A stretch of 64,000 nt of DNA from Verrucomicrobiota bacterium (GTDB taxonomy: Bacteria; Verrucomicrobiota; Verrucomicrobiia; Opitutales; Opitutaceae), in the NCBI GenBank assembly GCA_016222805.1, contig JACRQG010000012.1, positions 1-64,000 of the forward strand. The letters are read 5' to 3'. Of the stretch, positions 8,278 through 16,418 are shown in pieces. Within the stretch, counting starts at the first letter, position 1. The number at the start of each line of letters is the position of its first letter. The notes beneath the pieces are model-generated. The model saw only the letters and a program-made list of their open reading frames with translations. It was not told where the DNA came from and ran no database searches. Position numbers and translations under genes: made by a program.

Positions 8278-9828
8278 ATGAATCTCTCCATCCGGCTCCC
8301 TGATGCCCTGGCGGTGATCGCCTACCTCGTGACGATGCTGGCGATCGGCTTCGTCTCGGCGCGGCGCAGCGCGACGGCGGAGCACTACTTCGTCGGCCAC
8401 CGCGATTTTCCCGGCTGGCTCGTCGGCCTGTCGATGCTCGGCAGCATCATCAGTTCGACGACGTTCCTCGCCTTGCCGGCGGCGGCTTACGTCCTCGACT
8501 GGCGGCAGCTCACCGTGAACCTGATGGTGCCCCTGGTCGCCATCGTCGCGGTGGTGATCTTCATCCCCTTCTACCGGCGGGGCGGACAGACCTCGGCGTT
8601 CGAGTACCTCGGCGAGCGTTTCGGGGTGGTGGCGCGCGTGTATGGGACGCTCAACTTCATCTTGCTCCAGCTCATTCGCCTCGCACAGGTGCTCTTCCTG
8701 ATGTCGCTGCCGATGCAGTTTCTCACCGGCGTGTCGCTCGACTGGGTGATTCTGGGCGCGGGCGTCTTTGTCGGGCTCTACACCATCGCGGGCGGGATGG
8801 AGACGGTCGTGTGGGCGGATGCGGTGCAGGCGGCGATCAAGGTGTTGGGCGGGGTCCTCTGCCTGGCGTGGGTGCTGCACGAACTGCCCGGCGGCTTTGC
8901 CCAGGTCGTGGAGGTCGGGCAGGCGCATGGGAAGTTCAGCCTCGGCAGCTTCGACTGGGATCTGACGCAGCGCACCTTTTGGACCGTGGCGATCCTCGGG
9001 GTGATGAACTGGCTCAACATCTACTCGGCGGAGCAGACCATCGTGCAGCGGTACGTGGCGGCGCGATCGACCTGGGAAGCGCGGAAGGCGACGCTGCTGT
9101 TCTCGGGCATCGCGGTGCCCGTGTGGACGATGTTCTTCTTCATCGGCACCTCGTTGTTTGTCTTCTACCGGGTGTCGCCGGATCCGGCGGTGGCGAAACT
9201 CCAGGCGGATCAGGTCATGCCCTATTTCGTGCTGACCCACGTCCCGGCCGGGCTGGCCGGAGTGATCATCGCCGCGGTGCTGGCGGCGGCGATGAGCGCG
9301 ATTGATTCCGGCGTCAATTCGATCGCCACCGTGACGGTGGTGGATCTCCTGAAACCCTATCTCGCCCGGGGGCGCAGCGACCGGTTTTATCTGCAGGCGG
9401 CCCGCGTGGCGACCGGCGTCGCCATCGTCGTGGCGATGGGCGGGGCGCTGTTCTTCTCGCGGCTGGAGAAGGAGAGCATGAACGACGTGAGCCTGATCGT
9501 CTTCAGCGTGCTCGGCGGGGCGATCACGGGGATCTACCTGATCGGCTTCTTCACGCGGCGCGTCGATGGCGTGGCGCTCAACGTGGCCCTGGCCTTCGCC
9601 CTCGCGCTCAACCTCTACCTCGGACTGGGGTCGCTCAAGGTGCTGCCGGAGGCCTGGCGGATCGGCGTGCACAGCTACTGGGTCGGCGCCGTGGTCAACG
9701 TCGTGTTCATGGCCCTGGCCTACGGCCTCAGCCTCCTGCGTCGTCGCGCGCCGCGCGATCTCACGGGGCTCACGGTCTGGACGATGGAGCGTCGACCGGA
9801 TGCCGCCCCCAAGGGTCCCGGCGCGTAG
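8278..9828 (+). CDS. Sodium:solute symporter (SSS family)
   Basis: A 516-residue integral membrane protein with about 13-14 hydrophobic segments, the length and start typical of the solute:sodium symporter family (SARRS--AEHYFVGHRDFPGWLVGLSMLGS, then ISSTTFLALPAAAY). The IDSGVNSIATVTVVDL segment matches the sodium-binding helix region of SGLT/NIS-type transporters. It would carry a small sugar, sugar acid or other solute across the inner membrane with Na+. It follows the hydrolase and sulfatase genes on the same strand and is the probable uptake step for their product; the substrate is unknown. Confidence 0.9.
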   Translation: MNLSIRLPDALAVIAYLVTMLAIGFVSARRSATAEHYFVGHRDFPGWLVGLSMLGSIISSTTFLALPAAAYVLDWRQLTVNLMVPLVAIVAVVIFIPFYRRGGQTSAFEYLGERFGVVARVYGTLNFILLQLIRLAQVLFLMSLPMQFLTGVSLDWVILGAGVFVGLYTIAGGMETVVWADAVQAAIKVLGGVLCLAWVLHELPGGFAQVVEVGQAHGKFSLGSFDWDLTQRTFWTVAILGVMNWLNIYSAEQTIVQRYVAARSTWEARKATLLFSGIAVPVWTMFFFIGTSLFVFYRVSPDPAVAKLQADQVMPYFVLTHVPAGLAGVIIAAVLAAAMSAIDSGVNSIATVTVVDLLKPYLARGRSDRFYLQAARVATGVAIVVAMGGALFFSRLEKESMNDVSLIVFSVLGGAITGIYLIGFFTRRVDGVALNVALAFALALNLYLGLGSLKVLPEAWRIGVHSYWVGAVVNVVFMALAYGLSLLRRRAPRDLTGLTVWTMERRPDAAPKGPGA

Positions 9829-9872
9829 GTCGAGGTTTCGCGAACGCCGACCGGCTGTCGCCGGAGCCTGAC

Positions 9873-9944
9873 TGTAGCCGGGGGCGGTGACCCCGGCGGG
9901 AAGGATCGACTCGGTACGGCCGGCCTCGACGAGGCCGGCTACAG
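9873..9944 (+). repeat. Compound palindromic repeat, family C, unit 1
   Basis: The unit starts TGTAGCCGGGGGCGGTGACC, passes through GATCGACTCGGTAC, and ends in the palindrome GGCCTCGACGAGGCC followed by GGCTACA. Its ends are inverted (TGTAGCC / GGCTACA). It is nearly identical to the unit at 10023-10094. Confidence 0.8.
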
Positions 9945-10022
9945 CGCACGCGTCATCGAGAAGGAAGGGGTGTGACCAATCGTCGGGTTTGGGGGTGATG
10001 GCTTCAATCGTTCGAAGTCCGG

Positions 10023-10094
10023 ATGTAGCCGGGGGCGGTGACCCCGGCGGGAAAGATCGACTCGGTACGGCCGGCCTCGACGCGGCCGGCTACA
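10023..10094 (+). repeat. Compound palindromic repeat, family C, unit 2
   Basis: A direct repeat of the unit 150 bases upstream, with only a few base differences (AAAGATCG for AAGGATCG; GACGCGG for GACGAGG). It has the same inverted TGTAGCC / GGCTACA ends. Confidence 0.8.
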
Positions 10095-10172
10095 CCCTGC
10101 CTGGGCGGTGCGTGGCGGTCATGCGCTGCGGCGCAAAGTCTCAGGATTAGTTGCACCGCAGCTTCCCTGTCG

Positions 10173-10192
10173 GCGGGGCGACCCCGCCCCGC
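10173..10192. repeat. REP-like palindrome, family B (reverse orientation)
   Basis: GCGGGGCGACCCCGCCCCGC is the exact reverse complement of the unit at 865-884. It lies just beyond the 3' end of the HD-domain gene. Confidence 0.8.
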
Positions 10193-10216
10193 TTCCATGA
10201 ACGCAACCGCGCAACC

Positions 10217-10762
10217 TTACGGCAGCGCGGCGAAGAACCGGATCAGGTTGGCCACGTGGGCGTCGAGCGGGACCCCGAGGTGTTCGCAACCGAGATGGAT
10301 CGTGCGCCGGTCGACCTTGGCGGCAAAGGCGGGCTCGTTGACCTTCTTCCGAATCGAACTCGCCTTCATCTCGCCGTAGCGCACGGGATTCAGCTTCCGA
10401 TAGGCGTAGAAGATGCCGCTGATTTCGTCGCAGGCCAGCAGGGCGGCGGCGAGTTTCGTCTGCGGCAGCGTCGCGAAGCCGTGGTAGCCGTAGGCGTGCG
10501 CTTCGACCGCATGGATCAACTCCGGCGGATAGCCCCATTCCTGGAACCAGCGCAGCGACGGCGCCGGGTGCTCCTCCGGGTGGCGCTCGAAATCGAGGTC
10601 ATGGAGCAACCCGGTGAGGAACCAGAGGTCGGCGTCGCCGCCGAACTGCGGGGCGTAGCCCTCCATCGCCGTCGCCACCATCAGCGCGTGGTGGCGCTGG
10701 TACGTGTCCTGCACCTGGGTCTCGAGGAGTTGTTGGGCGTCGGCGCGGGAGGGGAGGGGCAT
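10217..10762 (-). CDS. HD-domain phosphohydrolase-like protein
   Basis: A 181-residue soluble protein with the HD-superfamily metal-binding pattern: His24/His25 in the first helix, the His54-Asp55 pair in LTGLLHDLDFERHPEEH, and a later Asp in LLACDEISG. Stand-alone HD proteins of this size hydrolyse nucleotides or other phosphoesters, but the substrate cannot be told here. It is transcribed away from the symporter and towards the repeats at 9.9-10.2 kb. A gap of about 65 bases separates it from the discoidin-like gene upstream on the same strand, so cotranscription is possible. Confidence 0.75.
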   Translation of the reverse strand: MPLPSRADAQQLLETQVQDTYQRHHALMVATAMEGYAPQFGGDADLWFLTGLLHDLDFERHPEEHPAPSLRWFQEWGYPPELIHAVEAHAYGYHGFATLPQTKLAAALLACDEISGIFYAYRKLNPVRYGEMKASSIRKKVNEPAFAAKVDRRTIHLGCEHLGVPLDAHVANLIRFFAALP

Positions 10763-10826
10763 GGCAGCGAATGCTGGTCCGGGTTTTCGGCGCCGACGGG
10801 CCCGGACTCAATGCGAATCCCCGCGG

Positions 10827-11621
10827 CTACCGGTTGGTAGTGGCCGGGGGAGCCCCGAAAACCTCCACCTCGGCATAGTGGTTCATCTCGTCGGAGGTGT
10901 TGCCTTGGCTGTGGAGGCGGAGGTAGCGGCCGGTCACGCCGCGCGCATCGATCAGGCGGCCGAAATGCGATTCGACATACGTACGATCGCGGCCCGCGCC
11001 GAGGCGCAGGGAGTTGTCCTGGTCGTTGTTGAACACCGTGACCACGTCCCGGGCGAAAGCCGGATCCGGGGAGACCTGCACCACGACGTCGTGATAGGCG
11101 CGGGGCTCGGAGTGGTAGTGCCACAGCGCGATGGCGTCGATCCGAGCCGGGGCACCGAGATCGATCTGCACCCACTGGCGGCCGGGGCCGAGTTCGACGA
11201 CCGTCCCATCGATGCCGGATTTGTCGCCATCGGTGACATACGCCAGCTCGCCGATGATCGGTTGGGGATCGCTGGAGGTCACCGGGCGGCCGCGGGAGAG
11301 CAGCTGGCAACCGGCCGGTACGAGGACCTGCGGGGCCGAGGCGGGCTTGGGTTCCAGATTGGGCAGACGCAGCGGCTTCGGTGTGCCATGGAACGCAGGG
11401 GTGGGATAGGCGACCTTGAGGACAGTGCGGGAGCCGGTGGCGAACGCGAATCCCGCGGCAAGCAGGAGGCTCACGGCCAGGGCCGGGAGCAGGTTTTTTC
11501 GGGTTTTTATGGGGAGAAGGAAGACGGGAGGGGGCCTCGGTGCGGAGTTCGCGCGGCGGGCGTCACACCACAAAGTCCCCGGGGGCGAACGTGAGCTTCC
11601 GCTCCGCGGCGATCGCTTCAT
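10827..11621 (-). CDS. Membrane-anchored discoidin (F5/8 type C)-like protein
   Basis: About 200 residues follow a hydrophobic segment (NLLPALAVSLLLAAGFAFA), so the protein is exported or anchored with its domain outside the cytoplasm. The rest looks like a galactose-binding/discoidin jelly roll: ELAYVTDGDKSG, WVQIDLGAPARIDAIALWHY and VTGRYLRLHS...YAEVEVFG are typical of the family, which binds carbohydrate. The start is uncertain: ATG at 11621 overlaps the upstream oxidoreductase by ~59 bases and gives an odd N-terminus, while TTG at 11573 would overlap it by only 11 bases. Overlap with the Gfo/Idh/MocA gene suggests one transcript and a shared role in sugar handling (inference). Confidence 0.65.
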   Translation of the reverse strand: MKRSPRSGSSRSPPGTLWCDARRANSAPRPPPVFLLPIKTRKNLLPALAVSLLLAAGFAFATGSRTVLKVAYPTPAFHGTPKPLRLPNLEPKPASAPQVLVPAGCQLLSRGRPVTSSDPQPIIGELAYVTDGDKSGIDGTVVELGPGRQWVQIDLGAPARIDAIALWHYHSEPRAYHDVVVQVSPDPAFARDVVTVFNNDQDNSLRLGAGRDRTYVESHFGRLIDARGVTGRYLRLHSQGNTSDEMNHYAEVEVFGAPPATTNR

Positions 11622-12981
11622 TGACCCGCAGCACCGTTACGGCGGTGGCGAAAGCGGACTCGCCGGGACAGGCGAGCGGCGTGCCGTGGCGGATGGCGGC
11701 GAAGAAGTTTTCCAGGTGTGGCTGGTGGATGGCGGTCGTGGTGACGGGGAGTTCGTAGACGGACCCGGGGAGCGAATCCCTGATATCGACCACGGTCGGG
11801 TCTCGCGGCGCCTTGGGGCGGGCCGCCAGGGTGTTGAGGAGGCGCCGGCGCGGTTTCTCCCATGGTTTCAACTCGGAGGTCCCATCGTCGCCGACATTGC
11901 GGAGGAGCTGCCGTTCCAGGAGCGGCTCCCAGTCAGGGGCGTTGGGTTCGCGGTAGACTTTGGTGAAGCTCGGGTTCTCGGAGATCTTCAACGCGCCCTG
12001 ATCGCCCATGAAGTACTCATGATACCCGCCTCCGGCGCTCGTGGTGGTGAGCACATCGTAGGTGGCGCGCACCAGCCCCTGCGGCGTCGGGTATTCGTAG
12101 ACCGCCACGGCGTTGTCGTACCACTCGTGCTGCCGGTAGTAGTCGGTGCCGCCGCTGGCGACGAGGGCGCGGGGCTGGGCATCGAGCATCCAGTTGAACA
12201 TGTCGATCTGGTGGGCGCCGAGATCGGAGATCGGTCCGCCCGCAAACCTGCGGTACCAGCGCCAATTGAGCAGCTCGTGCATCGAGGCGAAGCCATGGCG
12301 CTCCAGAACGTCGGGCGGAACCTCCGAGCCGGGCGCGGCCGCGATATCGTCGGAGGCCCGGCGGTGCCATTCGCCGGAGGCGGACGTGATGCGCCCGAGC
12401 AGGTGGGCCTCCCGCAACAGCCGGTCACGGGCGTGGAGGTAGCACGGGTTGCTGCGGCGCTGATGCCCGATCTGCAGCAGCTTTCCGGTCGCGCGGGCGG
12501 TGAGCACCATGGAGCGGGCGCCTTCCACCGTGTTGGACATGAGCTTCTCGCAATACACGTGGCAGCCGGCGCGGAGGGCGGCGTTGGTGTGCTCCGCGTG
12601 CCGGAAGTCGGGCGTGGCGACGATGACGGCATCGAGGTGTTCGGTGCCGGCGAGCAGCTCGCGGTAGTCGGCGAAACCGTTGGCTTCGTGTCCGTACTTC
12701 CGCGCCAAGCCGACGGCTCGCTGCCGGCGCTGGGGCCAGAGGTCGCAAAAGGCCTTGAGCCGAAGGCCGGGAATGAGCAGCACGGCGTTCATCAACACCA
12801 GGCCCTGGGCCCCGCACCCGACGATCGCCACGTTCAGCGTGTCGGGAGAGGAGACCGCGGCGCGGGCCAGCTGCGGGGCGGCGGTGATCACGGCCCCGAG
12901 GCGGGCGCTGGTGGAGAGGAAGTCACGCCGGGTGAGACCGGCGGCGGAGGGGGTTCGGACGAGGGGAGCGGCGAGGTTCAT
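11563..12981 (-). CDS. Tat-exported Gfo/Idh/MocA family oxidoreductase
   Basis: A 472-residue NAD(P)-dependent sugar dehydrogenase-like protein. The start at 12981 is chosen because it places a twin-arginine signal (LTRRDFLSTSARLG) at residues 16-29. A Rossmann motif (VAIVGCGAQG) follows, then the family HVYCEK motif in which the usual EKP is EKL, then GEWHRR and GGPISDLGAHQIDMFNWML of the substrate domain (the expected H of the D-x-x-x-H pattern is present). Such Tat-exported members in Verrucomicrobia and Planctomycetes act on sugars in the periplasm with tightly held cofactor. It is divergent from the sensor kinase gene at 13172, with 190 bases between the starts. Confidence 0.88.
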   Translation of the reverse strand: MNLAAPLVRTPSAAGLTRRDFLSTSARLGAVITAAPQLARAAVSSPDTLNVAIVGCGAQGLVLMNAVLLIPGLRLKAFCDLWPQRRQRAVGLARKYGHEANGFADYRELLAGTEHLDAVIVATPDFRHAEHTNAALRAGCHVYCEKLMSNTVEGARSMVLTARATGKLLQIGHQRRSNPCYLHARDRLLREAHLLGRITSASGEWHRRASDDIAAAPGSEVPPDVLERHGFASMHELLNWRWYRRFAGGPISDLGAHQIDMFNWMLDAQPRALVASGGTDYYRQHEWYDNAVAVYEYPTPQGLVRATYDVLTTTSAGGGYHEYFMGDQGALKISENPSFTKVYREPNAPDWEPLLERQLLRNVGDDGTSELKPWEKPRRRLLNTLAARPKAPRDPTVVDIRDSLPGSVYELPVTTTAIHQPHLENFFAAIRHGTPLACPGESAFATAVTVLRVNEAIAAERKLTFAPGDFVV

Positions 12982-13171
12982 GACGGGAGGGGCAACGACG
13001 GGGTTTGAGGTGACGGCGCCAATTTCCCGCAGTCGGTCCGATTCGCCCATCCCTCGATCGGGGGATGGCGCAGGCCGCCGGAACTCTGAAACATGGCGCG
13101 GCCCCCGTTTCGCTCGTTTCCGCGACACCCTTCCTCCCTGGGCAACGTCTTCAGCAGTACCCGTCGCCGCC

Positions 13172-15355
13172 ATGCCGCCCTGGTGCCCTACCGCCCAGCT
13201 CCGCCGAGCAATCAGCGAGTCCCGGCGGACCAGCGCCATCCGTGGCGGGTGGTGGGCGCTTTGTGGGGGCGCAGCGGCTCTCGCCGCGATCGGAATCGCC
13301 AGCGAGCTGCGTCCCGTCTCCGTGGACGCGCCGGCGGAACCCGTGCTTCGGCAGGTGGCGGAAATCAAGGCCTGCGGCGAACAGCCCGGGCAGGTTTTCA
13401 AGGTCGAGATTGAAGGGGTGGTGACGACACCCGGCAGCGCGGGAAACTTCTTCCTCCACGATGGCACGATGGGGATTCACGTGGGCGCCTCGGAGGCCGG
13501 CAGGGGACTGGCTCCGGGAGATCGCGTGCGGGTCCGGGGCTTGACGCGCGCAGGCGCCTTCGCCCCCTCCATCGAACCGGCCGAGGTGGTGAGGGAAGGT
13601 ACCGGGCCGCTGCCGGGCGCGCGCCAGGCGTCGTACCTCGAGGTGGCGTCGGGGGCCCTTGATGGGGAGTGGCTGGAAGTCGACGGAGTGGTGCGGGACG
13701 TCGAACCGGATGGCGGTGCCAGTGCGGCGGTCGCGCTCGCGCTCGGGTTCGAGGGTCGGCGGATGCGCGTGACTCTGGCGCGGATGGAGGGGGTCGAACC
13801 GGAGGCCTGGATTGATGCCGCGGTGCGCCTCCGCGGCGTGGCGAGCGGGAGTTTCAACCGCCATCGGCAGTTGCTGGAACCGGTGCTGCGGGTGCCCAGT
13901 CCGGCCTTTGTGACGGTGCGGCAGCCGCCTCCGAGCCCGGCAGCGATCCCCCGGGTGGCGGTCAGCCGCCTGCTCGGGTATTCGCGCGGTGCGCCGAGCC
14001 CGCATCGCGTGCGAGTCGAAGGCGTGGTGACGCGGCAGATCTCGGGACGCGTCGTCTACCTCCGGGAGGGGGATCGCGGATTGCGGGTGGAGATCCGCGG
14101 GGTGGTCGATCTCCCCCGCGGGACGAGAATCGAGGCGACCGGTTTTGCCGCGATGCGGCGGGGGGCGGCGGTGCTGGAGAGCGCGACGGTGCGGCCGGGC
14201 GGGCCGGGCGAAACGCCGCGACCCGTGCGCGCGGAGTGGAGTCGCCTGCGCGAGGGTTTCCACCACGCCGATCTGGTCGCCGTGCGAGCCCGCGTGGTGG
14301 ATCACCTGGCAGCCGGTGATGACATCGTGCTCTACCTGCAGGCGGAGGATTCGGTGTTTGAAGCCGTCTGGCGGCAGCCTCCCGCGGCTACCTTGCTGCC
14401 GGCCAAAGGCAGTGTCGTGGAAGCCACCGGCATCGCCGTGTCCGGGGAGTCCGGGGAGCCCGGCGGGCCGGAGCGCCGGGATTTCAGTCTGCTGCTTACC
14501 GGGCCGGCCGATCTCGCGGTCCTGGAAACCCCGCCGTGGTGGACCGCCGAGCGTTTGGGCTGGGCGCTTGGCGCGCTCCTCGTGGTGCTCGGCGCCGGGT
14601 TGGGCTGGATCGCGGCGCTCCGACGCCAGGTCCGGCGCAAGGCGGCGGTGATCCATCAGCAGGCACGGCATGCGGCGGTGCTGGAGGAACGCAGTCGCAT
14701 CGCCCGGGATCTCCACGACACGATCGAGCAGGGGCTGACGGCGCTGTCGCTGCAGTTGAAGGTCGTCGAACTGGATCAGCACGAGGCGCCCGACCGCGTG
14801 CCGGCCGGGCTCGGGGCCGCGCGGCAGATGCTGCGCCAGAGCCGGGCGCTGGCGCAGGAGGCGATTCGCCGGCTGCGCACCGACACGACGGGCGACGAAG
14901 CCGAGACCCTGGCGGAGAAACTTCGGCGGCTCGGGGAAATGTGGCGCGCCTCGGGCATGAAGGGCGTGTCCGTGATAGTGGAGGGGGAGGGGCGGGCCGG
15001 GACGCCGGAGGCCGACCGGGAACTCCTCGGCATCGCGACGGAGGCGATCACCAACGCAATCAAACACGCGCGGGCCACGACCATCGAGGTGCGGTTGGTG
15101 GGCACGGCGACGGGCCGGCGGCTGGAGGTGCGGGACAACGGCCGCGGCTTCGCGGCGGAGGCGGCGGCGCCTCGGGAGGGTGGTTTCGGGCTGGCTGGCA
15201 TGCGGGAACGCAGCGCGGCCCTGGGGGCGTCGTTTGAAGTGCAGAGCGTGTCCGGCACCGGCACGATCGTGGTGGTCGAGGTCCCGGATGCGCCGGTCCG
15301 CCGGTCCGCCGGCGGCGGAGCACCGCCGGTGGTCGCGCCGGCCGGAAGCCCATGA
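13172..15355 (+). CDS. Sensor histidine kinase (NarL-type partner) with OB-fold-like sensor region
   Basis: A 727-residue membrane kinase. ATG at 13172 is chosen because it precedes the first membrane segment (GGWWALCGGAAALAAIGIA); longer readings run into the divergent oxidoreductase. About 400 exported residues contain repeated blocks of the type VEIEGVVTTPG---FFLHDGTMGIHV---GDRVRVRG, which read as tandem OB-fold-like domains. A second membrane segment (LGWALGALLVVLGAGLGWIAAL) is followed by HisKA_3 with phospho-acceptor His515 (RIARDLHDTIEQG) and a HATPase_c domain (EAITNAIKHARA, DNGRGF, GFGLAGMRERS). The ATGA overlap with the next gene ties it to the NarL-type regulator. The signal is unknown. 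Confidence 0.9.
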   Translation: MPPWCPTAQLRRAISESRRTSAIRGGWWALCGGAAALAAIGIASELRPVSVDAPAEPVLRQVAEIKACGEQPGQVFKVEIEGVVTTPGSAGNFFLHDGTMGIHVGASEAGRGLAPGDRVRVRGLTRAGAFAPSIEPAEVVREGTGPLPGARQASYLEVASGALDGEWLEVDGVVRDVEPDGGASAAVALALGFEGRRMRVTLARMEGVEPEAWIDAAVRLRGVASGSFNRHRQLLEPVLRVPSPAFVTVRQPPPSPAAIPRVAVSRLLGYSRGAPSPHRVRVEGVVTRQISGRVVYLREGDRGLRVEIRGVVDLPRGTRIEATGFAAMRRGAAVLESATVRPGGPGETPRPVRAEWSRLREGFHHADLVAVRARVVDHLAAGDDIVLYLQAEDSVFEAVWRQPPAATLLPAKGSVVEATGIAVSGESGEPGGPERRDFSLLLTGPADLAVLETPPWWTAERLGWALGALLVVLGAGLGWIAALRRQVRRKAAVIHQQARHAAVLEERSRIARDLHDTIEQGLTALSLQLKVVELDQHEAPDRVPAGLGAARQMLRQSRALAQEAIRRLRTDTTGDEAETLAEKLRRLGEMWRASGMKGVSVIVEGEGRAGTPEADRELLGIATEAITNAIKHARATTIEVRLVGTATGRRLEVRDNGRGFAAEAAAPREGGFGLAGMRERSAALGASFEVQSVSGTGTIVVVEVPDAPVRRSAGGGAPPVVAPAGSP

Positions 15356-15978
15356 ACCCGATCCGAATCACCGTGTTGGTGGTGGACGACCACCCGCTCG
15401 TGCGGGTGGGGATGGCAACCGTGGTGGATCGTCAGTCCGACATGACCACGGTGGCAGCCGTGGAGACGGCGGCGGAGGCCATCGAGCAATACCGGCGCCT
15501 GCAGCCGGAAATCGTGCTCATGGACCTGCGTCTGCGGGGAGACAGCGGCGCCCGCGCGACGAGTGCCATCCGTGCGGAGTTCCCGGAGGCCCGGGTCATC
15601 ATGATCTCCAACTACGAGGGTGACGCCGACATCCAGCAGGCGCTCGGGGCCGGGGCCCGGGGATACCTGTTCAAGAGCGTGGTGGAGGACGAGTTGATCG
15701 ACGCGATCCGCGAGGTGGCGGCCGGGCGGACCTACCTGCCGCACGGGGTGCAGCGGCGGCTGGCGGAGAGCGGCGCGGACCAGCGGTTGACGACCCGGGA
15801 GGACGAGGTTCTCGACCTCATGGGCAAGGGACTGCACAACCACGAGATTGGGTCGGTCCTCGGGATTGCGGAGGAGACCGTGAAGACCCACGTCAAAAGC
15901 CTGTTCCGAAAGCTCGGCGTCAGCGATCGGGTCGAAGCCGTGCGCGAGGCGATCGAACGGGGCTTCATTCGCAGCTGA
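15352..15978 (+). CDS. NarL/FixJ-family response regulator
   Basis: A 208-residue two-domain regulator. The receiver domain has the acidic pair Asp12/Asp13, phospho-acceptor Asp58 (IVLMDLRLRG) and Lys108 (GYLFKS). The C-terminal LuxR-type helix-turn-helix reads LTTREDEVLDLMGKGLHNHEIG, then ETVKTHVKSLFRKLGV. The start codon overlaps the kinase stop as ATGA, so translation is coupled and it is almost certainly the kinase's partner. Target genes are not visible. Confidence 0.95.
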   Translation: MNPIRITVLVVDDHPLVRVGMATVVDRQSDMTTVAAVETAAEAIEQYRRLQPEIVLMDLRLRGDSGARATSAIRAEFPEARVIMISNYEGDADIQQALGAGARGYLFKSVVEDELIDAIREVAAGRTYLPHGVQRRLAESGADQRLTTREDEVLDLMGKGLHNHEIGSVLGIAEETVKTHVKSLFRKLGVSDRVEAVREAIERGFIRS

Positions 15979-16027
15979 GCCCTGAGCGGGGCTTGCCGCC
16001 GGCGGGGTCCTCCCTTACCGACATCGC

Positions 16028-16405
16028 ATGCACCGCCTGCTCTCCCTTACCCTGATGCTTCTTGCCCTCATCTCCGCTGGTGCCGCCCAGGCGGCCGACG
16101 CGCCCTACCGGCACGTCGTGTTGTTCAAGTTCAAGGACGACGCTCCGCGCGCGGAAGTCGCAAAGATCGAGAAGGCCTTCCTCGAGCTGAAGACGAAGAT
16201 CCCGCAGATCCAGGGCCTGGAATGGGGGACCAATGTGAGCCCGGAGGGCCTGGCCAACGGTTTCACGCATTGCTTTTTCCTGACCTTCAAGTCCAAGGCC
16301 GAGCTCGAGAAGTACCTGCCGCATCCCGAGCACAAGAAGTTCGGCGCGATGCTCAAGGGGGTCCTGGACAAGGTGCTGGTGGTGGACTACGTCGCGCAAC
16401 CCTGA
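16028..16405 (+). CDS. Exported Dabb (stress-responsive A/B barrel) protein
   Basis: A 125-residue protein: signal peptide (residues 1-23, ending AAQAA) followed by one Dabb domain beginning YRHVVLFKFKDDA, with FTHCFFLTFKSKAELEKYLPHPEHKKF in its second half. Dabb domains form small dimeric alpha/beta barrels; exported single-domain members are common in Verrucomicrobia and Planctomycetes, and their function is mostly unknown. It starts about 50 bases after the response regulator and ends 13 bases before the next gene. Confidence 0.85.
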   Translation: MHRLLSLTLMLLALISAGAAQAADAPYRHVVLFKFKDDAPRAEVAKIEKAFLELKTKIPQIQGLEWGTNVSPEGLANGFTHCFFLTFKSKAELEKYLPHPEHKKFGAMLKGVLDKVLVVDYVAQP

Positions 16406-16418
16406 GCGGAAGGTTTTC

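Larger units (their letters stand above)
9829..10216. other. Intergenic region between convergent genes with two direct repeats
   Basis: This 388-base gap between the symporter and the HD-domain gene has no convincing gene. It holds two almost identical ~72-base repeat units (9873-9944 and 10023-10094) and one family-B palindrome (10173-10192). The stem-forming units may end transcription from both sides. Confidence 0.6.

Noticed and set aside
9873-10094. Two near-identical ~72-base units 150 bases apart as a possible CRISPR array
   Set aside because: Only two units with inverted ends and stems; the same unit recurs singly across the window, so it is a dispersed palindromic repeat. No cas genes are present.
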